Shown piece after piece: positions 30,717 through 40,600 of a stretch of DNA of 64,000 bases. How positions within the stretch are numbered: position 1 is the first letter of the stretch; each line of letters begins with the position of its first letter. The notes beneath the pieces were generated by a model. The model did not search any database and was not told the origin of the DNA. It worked only from the letters and a program-made list of their open reading frames with translations. The translations under genes and the position numbers were made by a program. This stretch comes from Schizochytrium sp. TIO01 (taxonomy: Eukaryota; Sar; Bigyra; Thraustochytrida; Thraustochytriidae), in contig SMSO01000025.1 of assembly GCA_004764695.1 (NCBI GenBank), forward strand, positions 4,566,862 to 4,630,861, written 5' to 3'.

Positions 30717-31880
30717 TCAGAACCATTGTCTCGGACCACCCTGCTGCTGCCGCCGCGACGATTTGCATCTCTTTCTCTTCTTGAGAACTGCTCTTGCCTG
30801 CCTGATGTGCGAGTGTCGCAGACTTGCCGTCTTTTCGAGTTTCGGGTTGCTTTGCCTTCACACCGCATCTCCCCCCCGATATCTCAAGGACAGAGGTGTT
30901 TCCGGAGGAATAATACGCCATGTCCTCACTCGCGCATGATCACTCTACCGAGCTAGCCACAAATGAGCCGTGCACGTGATGCTCCCAAACGGGACGAAAA
31001 AAGGTGTGTACCTCAAGACAAAGAAAGCAGCCCAAATACTCTGCAGCTCAGCGTCGAGTCAAAGCCTTCGTTCACGCATGTCTCTATGCAGAGTGGCTCG
31101 ACTTGAAGAAAAGGCGCCGCCGCCGACTGACCTGGCGTGTACATCGATCGCCCAGCGGTGGCGTGATGGTGGGTGGCACCCTACATGGAGAAAGAAATGA
31201 CTGGCAGGCGTCTCGCATCTAGCTAGTCTGCCTGCCAAGAGGGCGGAGGCTGCGAGAAAAAAAGATGAGACGATCTTGCTCGCAGAGTAGGAAGGTAGCA
31301 AGCATTGTGATCGTGAAAAACCGGGCTCCATCTGCTATCTACTTTCCACCTGCTCTTATTCATCAGCCGACTGATTGACTGACTGACTGACACTGACTGA
31401 CTGACTCCCTGCGGCAGATATCACTGGAATTTACATACCCTAGGCTGCCTTTGGCTATCTACAACCTTTAGCATACATGCCTGAGGTCATTCTAAACTGT
31501 TGAACTAAAATTTAAGCGAAGAAGGAAAATCATTAGTCGCTCTCTGGACTCTGGATTATTCACTACAACCATTCACCAAGATAAACAAAAGTTCATGATC
31601 ATCAAATAAGGAAGGCAACTGACCCTTTCATGGGCTTTAATATATATATACCTCTGATTTCTGCTGCACTTTCACTCCTTTCCTTCAGCCGGGAAGATCG
31701 AACATTTCATTGCATGTCATTTCGACATTTGAACTAATAATACCCTACTAGTAAGTATAGGTAGGTAAGTACATACCAATAAAAACAAATCATAAGCAGT
31801 AAACTATATATGTGTATGTATGAGGAATGATTTAACAAAAAAGACAGGAACAAAGCAATTTGGGGCAATTCTGGTCAACC

Positions 31881-33188
31881 TTAGCCTCGTCGCGGGCCCC
31901 TCTTGCCGCGTTTTCCACCCATGGATACTGTCGGCTGAAGAGAACTGCCCGTTGCAAGAGACTCTCCACCACCAATTCCGGCATCGTGAGGAGGCATCGG
32001 AGGGCCAAGTGAAGAACCCACATCCTGTGAGGTACCAGAGCCGTGGTGAATACCACGATAAGATCCATTTGACGCTGCTGAGAAGCTCTTAAGAAGACTG
32101 AGAAACCCAGCCTGCAAGGGATATGAAGGAGCTGCCTGAATCATAAGTGATGGAGACTGCTGCACTGGGCGGGTGTTTGCATCTTCCTCACCAAGTCGTG
32201 ACGTGTTGCCTGATCCATTAGCTCCATCCGCCTCAACCTCGGCGTCAGGATTATAAGAAGGAATAGCCGTGTGCATAAGACCCAGAAAATCATTGAATTT
32301 TTGATCAATTTCTGCCACCTTGGCTTCCAGCTCTGCCACGCGTTTTCGCAATTGGCTGTTTTCATCCTGTGCGCCAGCGTGTGACTGAGACGGCGAGTAC
32401 GATTCGTCTTCATCAACTGTGGGCATGAGACCATTTCCGTCACCGATACGCGACCTTTTGGCACGCTTCGGTTGATAATCAAGGTCCTGAAACATTTGTT
32501 CTTTTTCCTCTGCTGCGTGGCGCATCTCTGGATAGTCGGGTACCTTAATGAAAGAAGGATCGCTAAGGACGCGGTGGATAAGAGGAGTAGACTGCATAGA
32601 CTGTCGAGAAAGTTTGCGCTCCACCTCCTCATTTCGCCTCCGTGCCAAAATCTCAACCTTGCCGCGCTGATGCTGCTCCGGGTCCCGGTGCTCCTTTCGG
32701 AGGCGCTTCCGCTTGGAGAATACCTGTGTTGCCTCTGTGACTACAGGCTGCACCAGATGCTCCAGGCCCTTGAGCTGCAACTTGAGCCGGAATCCTTGGT
32801 TGTCCTTGCGAAGAGAAACCTTGTTGATGCGGTAACGTACACTGCCAGTACCCTTGCTAACATCAAATTCAGGCGTGCCATCGGAGACCTCTCCATCCTC
32901 ACGAGAGCTTCCCAGGAGGCTGAGGATGCTCTGGTCTGCCACGGGCTCGAGAGTTCCGTCATACAAAAGCGTGCAGTTGATAGGAATCCGACGACGGCCA
33001 TCCGCAGCACGATCATAGGCTTGCTTCAGTTGTAAAGTCTGCTCACCACGGATCACGAAAAACACGAAAAGGTAATACCATTTCTGGCCACCCTCGTCCT
33101 TATAAAATACTGGCTCTGGCTGCTGTGTCAGCTCCATCTGGCCAATGAAGCTGCTGTTGGCATCTTCCTCCTCAGACCCACGCGCCAT
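31881..33188 (-). CDS. uncharacterised predicted nuclear protein with coiled coil
   Basis: 435 aa from ATG at 33186-33188; upstream extension of the frame lacks an ATG. Not assigned to a family. A strand-rich N-terminal part (about 20-158) has IPINCTLLYDG, VADQSIL, RYRINKVS and FRLKLQLKG, then VVTEATQVFSKRKRLRKEHRD. This pattern recalls immunoglobulin-fold DNA-binding modules, where a beta domain ends in a basic FxVxSKR-type segment, but the match is only visual. A highly basic stretch follows (158-197), then an NLS-like KRAKRSR (241-247), a coiled coil with leucine spacing (about 275-303), and a Ser/Gly/Pro-rich tail ending KRGKRGPRRG. A transcription or chromatin role is inference. Confidence 0.75.
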   Translation of the reverse strand: MARGSEEEDANSSFIGQMELTQQPEPVFYKDEGGQKWYYLFVFFVIRGEQTLQLKQAYDRAADGRRRIPINCTLLYDGTLEPVADQSILSLLGSSREDGEVSDGTPEFDVSKGTGSVRYRINKVSLRKDNQGFRLKLQLKGLEHLVQPVVTEATQVFSKRKRLRKEHRDPEQHQRGKVEILARRRNEEVERKLSRQSMQSTPLIHRVLSDPSFIKVPDYPEMRHAAEEKEQMFQDLDYQPKRAKRSRIGDGNGLMPTVDEDESYSPSQSHAGAQDENSQLRKRVAELEAKVAEIDQKFNDFLGLMHTAIPSYNPDAEVEADGANGSGNTSRLGEEDANTRPVQQSPSLMIQAAPSYPLQAGFLSLLKSFSAASNGSYRGIHHGSGTSQDVGSSLGPPMPPHDAGIGGGESLATGSSLQPTVSMGGKRGKRGPRRG

Positions 33189-36100
33189 GGTCTTCTTCGT
33201 CCTCAAGTCCTTGCGCTCCCCAGCCAAAAAAAACTTCCGTGACAGTCAACCGTGTGATTATAGAACCTGTGAACTGTGGCACGCCTCCAAGTCGCTGGCG
33301 ACTGCAAGTAGATTTTCAATTCTCGAATTGGGTTAGATCTCAAGTTCCTCTGCAGCAAACCTGCAGAGAAGCTTGCTTGCTCCTCGAGTGGTCTTTTTCC
33401 ACTCGACGACAAGCAAGCGAACGAATTCTCTCTCTCGTTTTTTTTCCCTTGCCGATGTCCTCGACTTCTTGCACCGTCGCTCCGGTATCGGTGCCTTTTG
33501 GCAGCTGTATCGGGGTGCCGGCCGTTTCCTCGGGCACAGGAATCCGCGCAAACCGTTCCCGGACGGAGCGGACTTGGCTCTGCGGCGTGCTTCTTCGAGC
33601 TCTTGCGTTTCCTTCTTCGCTTTTGCAGTCTGCTGCTGGCCCGCCTGGAGGTTCCGCCCATGTTCCCGCCATGTTCCGCGATACTTTCGCAGAACGTTCT
33701 TGCACCGGTCGGCATAAATGGTTCCTCACCTCGGACTCACCCCACATACCACCTTAATAACCCCCGTGCTGGTCACATCGGCCCATAAACAACAAGGCAC
33801 AATCGGACAGAACAGGGCCAATTTAAGGCGGGTACTCAGAAGCCGTTTTTTTCCACTCCTTCTTTTTTCCAATATATTTGCTCAGTAGAGCCTTTAAGGT
33901 CGACCTTGGGGTTGATATAATTTAGCTTGCCGTGTTGAAGTGTGGAGTGGGATAGGTTGAAGGCTGGTTAGGTTTGTAAAACTGGTTAGTACTTGGAGTC
34001 TGGCTCATCTTCTTTGCTTTGGTTGACAGAGTCTTCCTAGACTTGGAAATGGAGGCGATGTGTATGGCATGGTATGGGACGCGTTGGGCTTCTTCGAGAA
34101 CTTGATGGACTGGATAGAAGATTTGGAAATACAGCACAGTTTCATTGAATGAGAAAATATAGAACTAGAACTATGCACGAATATAGAGTTCCATAGAGTA
34201 TTTCTTCACAAGTGATTTAGTTTTTACTTGTACTCTTATCCAAAGTTAGAGAGCCTCTTTCAGCAAATAATTGCTAATAGCTTCCATGCCTGATCTAGCA
34301 GCAAAGCATTTTTATGAACATTAAATTATTTCAAGGTGTCGTGGCGTCGTTGATAGCAACCTTGCCATAACTACTCTGGACTGAAAGAGGTAAAGGACTA
34401 GATGAAACATTAAATGATCGTAGTCTTTAGACGAAAGATCTAGCTCAGACATAGATCATTTCAGGCTCGAACTTTACTTTACTATTCTGGTTTGATCCTC
34501 TCTGGGTTAACATTACAATATTAAAATGAGAATAGCTAACTTGAAGATTTATTTATTAACACTTGCTAAATGAAGAGTTAATAAGTTCTGACAGTGAGCA
34601 AGATGATTGAGGAGTTAAGCAATACGCCCATCATGAATTCTTAATGAGTGGCTTCGATGTGAGGAGTAAGTCATACTTACAAAATTTCCACGTAGTTAAT
34701 CTCATATATTAGAAAAAACAAAAAAACACCACATGAATCTCCTTCCATCTTCAATTCAAACGCTAGGAAACTAAAGATAAAGCCATGATACTGCTTTCCA
34801 ATCCTCAATACCTTTGACCGGCATAATACTTACACAGTGTTACCTTCCCATGACGGTCATATAGTCCGTCCTATGGTCCCTTGCGATGCCCCCAAAAGGA
34901 TCAGGAAACCTGGTTCCTTTATCTGAATCTTATTTACTTCGAGTTTGTCCTGAATCTATTTGAGTCCCATAAAAATGGAATCTCTGTAAAAATAGCCATG
35001 CACTAAACCAATTTTGAAGGCCATCATAATTGCCGGACCCCATCATAATAGCCAACCCAGAACCCAGGTCCCGAAACTACTCATCAAAGCCACGGTCCAT
35101 AGTGCTTTGCTTCTGCAAAACCCCATGCAGACTGACTCACTCGCTCAACTAGCCAGTCAACCAGCTTATCTCAATAAGAAGCACTGGTAAGCACATTGAA
35201 ACTACTTCAGCACACCCGTAACACAAAATGCATGCTCCAGTTATAGTACGCACGCCGCTCTACCTAACAGTAGTGCATCTAACTCCAAATGCGTTACTGA
35301 GATTTCCTGTCCAGGTCACTTTTTACCCTTATACGACGCACGGGCAAACTTGTGCCAAGATGTATTGCCGACACCTCAGCTAAATATCCGTTTCGGGGAA
35401 ACAGCACTTTTGCCGGTTCTGATTTTCTTCTTACTAACATACCTACCTATCATTCTACTGAGTGATACGCAGTGCATGAATGAATCAACTCGTTCTCTGT
35501 ATGCTTTGCGGAATGGAATCAAGAGCAGCATGGCCCGAGACGATGATTGCAAGCAACAATGCGACGGCGTGACAACTTTATGTGTTGGCCTCACGAAGAC
35601 CCTCCACTCCGACCAAGTGGACGCACCTTTGGGGTCATCGAAGCTGCTGTTATGCTCTGGAGAGCTGATTGGTTAATTGACGACTGTTAAATGAGCTTTT
35701 ATTGGGAGAGGGAAACAGTTGAACAAAGTGGGGTTTCGTTTGCAAACATAGAGTCCCGAAACTGTCCACCTGCCATCACAAACTTTCAAAGCTGCGACTT
35801 GCGTGCGGTGCAACTCAGTGCAGCAGACGACGAAGAAACCTAGCTGGCACCAAGGAGGTCGAGGTCGCAGCTTGGAAAGTTTCCACCGGTTGCAGCGGCC
35901 TTTTCAAAACCCGGTTCTGTCGTGCAAACTGGCTTCGAGGTCCCCGAGAGGCCGACGGAGATTTTGCAAGAGGGCCTGCTGGACAGAAAGCTAGCTGTTG
36001 GGCTGTTTGTGAATATCGTTGACAGACTGGGGAAGTTTCTGGTGCATTTGATCATCGGTACTAGATGCATAAGTATCTAATTCGCCACTGAAGAGTATTG

Positions 36101-36261
36101 GCATTTGCGGCAAATCCTTAATTCTTGAGATCAGAGCGCCGTGCACTCGCTGCCTAGATCACCAGGGGACACAGAAATTTGAGAACTGCTGCGATTAAGA
36201 GACAATGATGGTAAGCCATTGTTTCTCTTCTTCTTCTTCTTCTTCTTCTTCTTCTAGGGCG
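33189..36261. promoter_or_regulatory. divergent intergenic region of 3.1 kb
   Basis: Between divergent genes. The first 600 bp (33189-33790) are GC-richer and show overlapping open frames on both strands (33203-33715 minus; 33239-33757 plus); I read this as promoter/5' leader. 33800-35780 is AT-rich with nothing recognisable. A frame at about 35853-36083 (+) looks coding-like (it includes KPGSVVQTGFEVPERPTEI and LGKFLVHLIIG, ending TAA) but has no clear start or domain; it may be an exon or remnant. Confidence 0.45.
36211..36257 (+). other. candidate 47-nt intron / retained poly-Ser coding tract at the gene start
   Basis: GTAAGC directly follows two ATG codons, and a (TCT)n pyrimidine tract ends in CTAG, so the segment has both intron borders. 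Unspliced, it encodes poly-Ser in frame with the PLC-like protein. Spliced, the upstream ATGs shift to another frame and translation would have to start at 36262. Confidence 0.45.
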
Positions 36262-37383
36262 ATGTGCGCTTTGGTGCTCGCACTGAGTATACTGGCAGTG
36301 CAAGTCTCAGAGACGCAGGCATTAGCTGAGGGAGTGGAGCTCCCAGGAGTCTTGCTGCGCGATTGGCCCATGCTCACCACTCATAATGCTGCAACAGGTT
36401 ACATGAACAGTTCAACAGCGTTCCTTTTGCCTAATAGTGATAGTACTTTGGCAGGAATTGTCAGCTCAGCATCAAACCCAGGCCAGCTTTTAACTAATGT
36501 TGCAAAAAACCAAATTGGGAGTTTTAGCGAGCAGCTTGATTGTGGAGCACGAGCTTTAATTGTTAGGCCACAAGTTTACAATGACAACCTCATTATGCAT
36601 CATGGCGATGTTGGTATTAATGTTTCTCTTGCTGACGCCCTTGAAGACGTCATCTCATGGAGTGCAGAGAATCAAGGTGAATTGGTGATCTTAGGCATGC
36701 TTTATTGCGATGGAACCGATTGTACGGATACGATGCTTGACGTTTTGTCGAATATAAATATCACGTATTTGGATGATTGCTCAAAACTTGTGAACATGAC
36801 TGTCACAGAGGCACGCCAGCTTGGCGAACTTGTCGAAGGTGGCTCGGTATTAGCTATTGCTCAGGAATGTTTTGATCAAAATTACGATGATTCGATTCTT
36901 TGCCGCATTTCTGGGGGTCTTGCATGCACCAGCAGTTCATTTACAAGCGAGCCGTTCCTGGCACTCACAAGCTACCTGAGGAATGTGACGAACACATCTG
37001 CTGTTGACTACCGCGATGATCTTCTTATCTTCCAAAATGGCCATTGGCAATACGATGTTTCTAACGCTATCACCCTGTACATTCTCGGTAGTTCGCTCCT
37101 CGAAGACTCAAACGACTCGAATGTTAACTCGTTCGTTGCCGGTCTTGTCAGCTCTGGCGTTTTAGAGTCTATTAAAATGCTTCAGGTTGACAACGTCTGT
37201 GGAAGTGGAGGGTCGACTCTCTCCAGGTCTGTTCAAGTCTACTCTGCAGAGCAATCCTATCGTACAGCAGTACCAGAGGAAACGACTGCACCTACACCAT
37301 CCCCTGCCTCACAGAGATGTTCGCCTTCGAACATACTTCTTGCCTTAGCTATACTTTCCGTAGTCAAAAACATGCTCATGTAA
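36262..37383 (+). CDS. secreted PI-PLC X-domain-like protein with GPI-type C-terminus
   Basis: 373 aa from ATG 36262, chosen because it begins exactly with a signal peptide (MCALVLALSILAVQVSETQA). In-frame ATGs at 36205/36208 would add 19 residues, mostly poly-Ser. The core resembles PLC-like TIM-barrel phosphodiesterases: LTTHNA (His41) and QLDCGARALIVRP followed by MHHGD (His113/114), matching the two active-site histidines of the PI-PLC X family. Multiple N-x-S/T sites and paired cysteines fit the secretory route. The tail has a Thr/Pro/Ser-rich linker then a hydrophobic end (NILLALAILSVVKNMLM), a GPI-anchor-type signal. The substrate is unknown; many family members are inactive or cleave GPI/PI. 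Convergent with dynein. Confidence 0.8.
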   Translation: MCALVLALSILAVQVSETQALAEGVELPGVLLRDWPMLTTHNAATGYMNSSTAFLLPNSDSTLAGIVSSASNPGQLLTNVAKNQIGSFSEQLDCGARALIVRPQVYNDNLIMHHGDVGINVSLADALEDVISWSAENQGELVILGMLYCDGTDCTDTMLDVLSNINITYLDDCSKLVNMTVTEARQLGELVEGGSVLAIAQECFDQNYDDSILCRISGGLACTSSSFTSEPFLALTSYLRNVTNTSAVDYRDDLLIFQNGHWQYDVSNAITLYILGSSLLEDSNDSNVNSFVAGLVSSGVLESIKMLQVDNVCGSGGSTLSRSVQVYSAEQSYRTAVPEETTAPTPSPASQRCSPSNILLALAILSVVKNMLM

Positions 37384-37602
37384 CTTTTCACAGGCTTCGT
37401 ATGATAATAGAAATTAAATTTTGTGCAATCGCAACCTTCTTTTTATAGCACAAATTGATATAATTTAGTAAACTCTATATTGTTAGAAAACCTGCCTACC
37501 TAAAGGATGGTGACAGACAGCCCATAACTTTTGAGTTCAAAGATATCAGATAGATTTATAAATTTAGTATTTTGTTTTTGTTTTAGAATCCATATCACTA
37601 GA

Positions 37603-40600
37603 TTAGAATTGAAGAGAGCAAAAGCATGCAACACCAGCACGAATCAAATCAGACCTATCAGAATCGCCGCGTACGTTGATCATTTCAAAAGCCGGATTTT
37701 CGTCTGTAGGCACAGCAATCCACATGACGAAGTTTGTGGAGTGGCCAGTGGTCGACAAGGTACCACGGCGAGACAAAACCTTGTAAACCGGAGCACGGTA
37801 TACATTCTTTGTAACAGGCTTTGCATCTTGCTCTGGATAAAAGTGAATTACAGGCATACGAGTGTACAAGACCTTAGGTTCTGAAGAAGCAAGCTGGTGT
37901 TTATCCTTGTCCCATCGAGCGCCCTCCAAAAATAGACCATAGATGTAAGCGCCGTCTTCTGGTCCCTTTTCAATCTCTGTCTCCAATTCCCGGAGATATT
38001 TTTGCTTGAACGAAGTGGTATCGATTGAAATCTGCAACTTACGAGCAAAGTTCTGCAATTGTCCTGTAAAAAAGGCCTGCGGAAAGAAGAAGCCTGATAC
38101 CCAATACACAGGAGGGATGCCATTGTCAACCCAATTGCGTAGAAAGCCAATTCTCTCACAAAGATCCTTCACCCAAGGCATTAATGGCTTCAGACTTGGG
38201 TATGCTACGCTTTCCCAAGGCACTGGGACCTTTTGAGCATAAATCGCATTCGCCATTTGGTCGAGCTCTGTAGAAAGTACAACAAGACCGGCCAAGGCTC
38301 GGATCAACGATGGTAAGGACTCACGCACAGCAGTGAGTAATCGCTGGTAGCGGCTTACCTCCTGCACAAGAACCGTGTTCATCGATTCGTCATATCGAGT
38401 GGGATAAGCCATTTGAATTGATTCAATGTCGAAATCTAATGGAGGCAGCATCGCTAAAATCTCCTTAGCGATGTTTGTCACAATCTCTTCGCGGGATGCA
38501 GATCCACTGGAGCCCCCAGAGCGGGGCTGCAAAAGCATCAGTGTATCAAACAAATCCGTGGTCTCTTGATTTGCGTATGAAATATTTGCATTCTCGTGCA
38601 ATCCAAACACCTCAGGTTCCGAGTTGACGGGAAGACCATCAATATATTGAAGGTAGCCCTCTTGAAAGTCCTCTTCCATTTCTACGGTATAGTAGACACC
38701 ACTTGCAGAAAAGCTGTATCCCTTCTCAAGTACATTCGGATTATAGAATTGCTTCAAAATCACATCAATTGTACGAATGTCAATGGCATCAGTCACACGT
38801 CCACCATAGTTAATGATAGCAGTCAATGTACGCAGCACGGTGTAAGGAGGGTCCTCATACTTGTCCAAGTATAATTCAAGCTGAGCGCGCGAAATATCCA
38901 AGTCAGTGTCGTTGAACTCGTATGGCACGTTCCATCCTAAAGGACCGAACTTGCGACGCTCCTGAATCAATGCGTGGAAGAAGCACAAACCAAACAACAA
39001 TTTACGGAAGACATGAGGCTTGTTTGTTCGCGAAAGTTCTTCATTGTCCAGATTAAAATATGCCTGCTTCAGGTTCGCGCGCAGACCCTGGGGGGCTCTT
39101 TGGTTAGCTTGATTCCGTTCTGAAGCACAGAGACAGGGAAGATCTTCGATGGCATTGAGGTAAGCCAAAGGCGAAAGTCTTTGTGAAGTTCGTCCGGGTC
39201 AAGATTCTCACATATCTGTTCTAGCTTAGGCATCCAACTACTTGCCAAGTGACAATTCTGCAAAAGAACCCAGTTGCCACGAGCAGCACCCTGCTCAATC
39301 AGTGCTTCGGCTAATGGACCTTGACCTTGACCAAGAGAAATAGCATTCACCTTGCGGTTCTGACCTTCGGCAAACAAAAGGAAGTCCTTTGTAGGATCAC
39401 TGCCCGATGTAAGCACGAAAATAAGAGGCGTCACAACAGATGAATCCTTGTAACATGCCTCAATTTCAAAAGGTGGAGGCTCAATAAAGCGCTGACCAAA
39501 ATGAGCACTGACAAAGAGCTGCACCGACTCCACAATCTTGTCAGGTCGAATACAGCGTACAATACAAAGCTTTTCGAGCATGCTGATCTTCGCATCCAAG
39601 CCATCTGGTAGAGGATCAGTGTGCGCAGTTTCGGAGTCGAAGATCCGCTTCCAACTGTCTAAATTAGCTACAAAACGCTCAGCAAAATCCTCAAATCCAT
39701 GCAAACCCTCTGAAAAGTTCACTACTTCACTCCAAATCTTCTCTGTAACCCAACCTCCTGGCGGCGATTCTCGCAGAGGGCAATCATGTAGTTTGGATGG
39801 GGCTTGACCACTGAGCAAAAACCGCCATGCTACAGGATCTACATTATTGTCACCTTGCAAAACCTTGATTACCAGTGAAAAGGAAAAGAGTAGTTTGTGC
39901 TTCTCAAAGAGACTACGACAGATGTTCTGATATAACGAGTACGTAAAGTAATCGTTCAAAAGTCGCAGTCGCTCGGGGATATCAGCAGGGTTCTCAGGGT
40001 GCTCAGAGTTGAGAATTCCTTGTGAGAACAATTGCACAAAGAATTGCAAGGAGTATTCGTACATGGGATCAATGTTGCGAAGCTCTGAGATTGTAAAAAA
40101 CAGCAAAGAACCTCGGAAAGCTACAGGACGATAACTCTCACGCTCGGCATCAAGTTCTTTCTCAGTTTCCTTTGCCTCTTCTACTTGCTTATTAATCTCA
40201 TTAGACGTGATCTTGGATGTTGCAAGGGTCTCAATGAGATCTTGGTCGTCAAGAATATTACCGGTCGAGTTACTCAGCATGTGCAGAATCGTATCTTCGA
40301 TGTCCTTAAGTTCTTTGGCCATGCGAGCATTGTTCACCACAAGAGCATTTTTCTTCTCCTCCTTTTCAGGCAATTCATTAACCATGACAACACCGAGGAG
40401 CTGATCCTCAAGACCTTGAGGAGTAATGCTAAAGTTCAATAAACTGACCTTGACTGACACCTCGGGAGGGTAGTGAGGGTTTGGAAGTTTGGTGGTCATA
40501 AAGAACTTAAAGTTGTCATTGTATGGAATTGTGGAGTCTCCCAGACGCATCATCATCTGAGAGCCTTGCTTGAAAGTTGTTTGCTGAAGGACAGGTTCAA

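Larger units (their letters stand above)
28714..31880. other. repeat-rich intergenic block of 3.2 kb
   Basis: Lies upstream of the TIR-like/TPR gene and downstream of the predicted nuclear protein gene. It contains tetranucleotide arrays, two 12-bp minisatellites, a GC-rich island (about 29380-29660) and further AAGC/CCAA/AGCT/GACT arrays (listed separately). The long frames here (for example 29140-29934 minus, 29341-29652 plus) are created by repeats and GC content rather than coding constraint. The last kilobase (about 30720-31880) is ordinary sequence in which I see no gene. Confidence 0.55.

Noticed and set aside
33203-33757. Overlapping frames of about 170 codons on both strands upstream of the nuclear protein gene
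   Set aside because: Both strands and several frames are open at once in a GC-richer leader, with no conserved motif; the plus frame ends arbitrarily.
36205-36261. Poly-Ser N-terminus as the certain start of the PLC-like protein
   Set aside because: The signal peptide begins cleanly at 36262 and the tract has intron borders; kept as an alternative in the findings only.
39069-39168. Two separate dynein genes instead of one
   Set aside because: The two frames overlap, and the second lacks its own motor start and picks up mid-domain exactly where the first stops matching; one base restores continuity.
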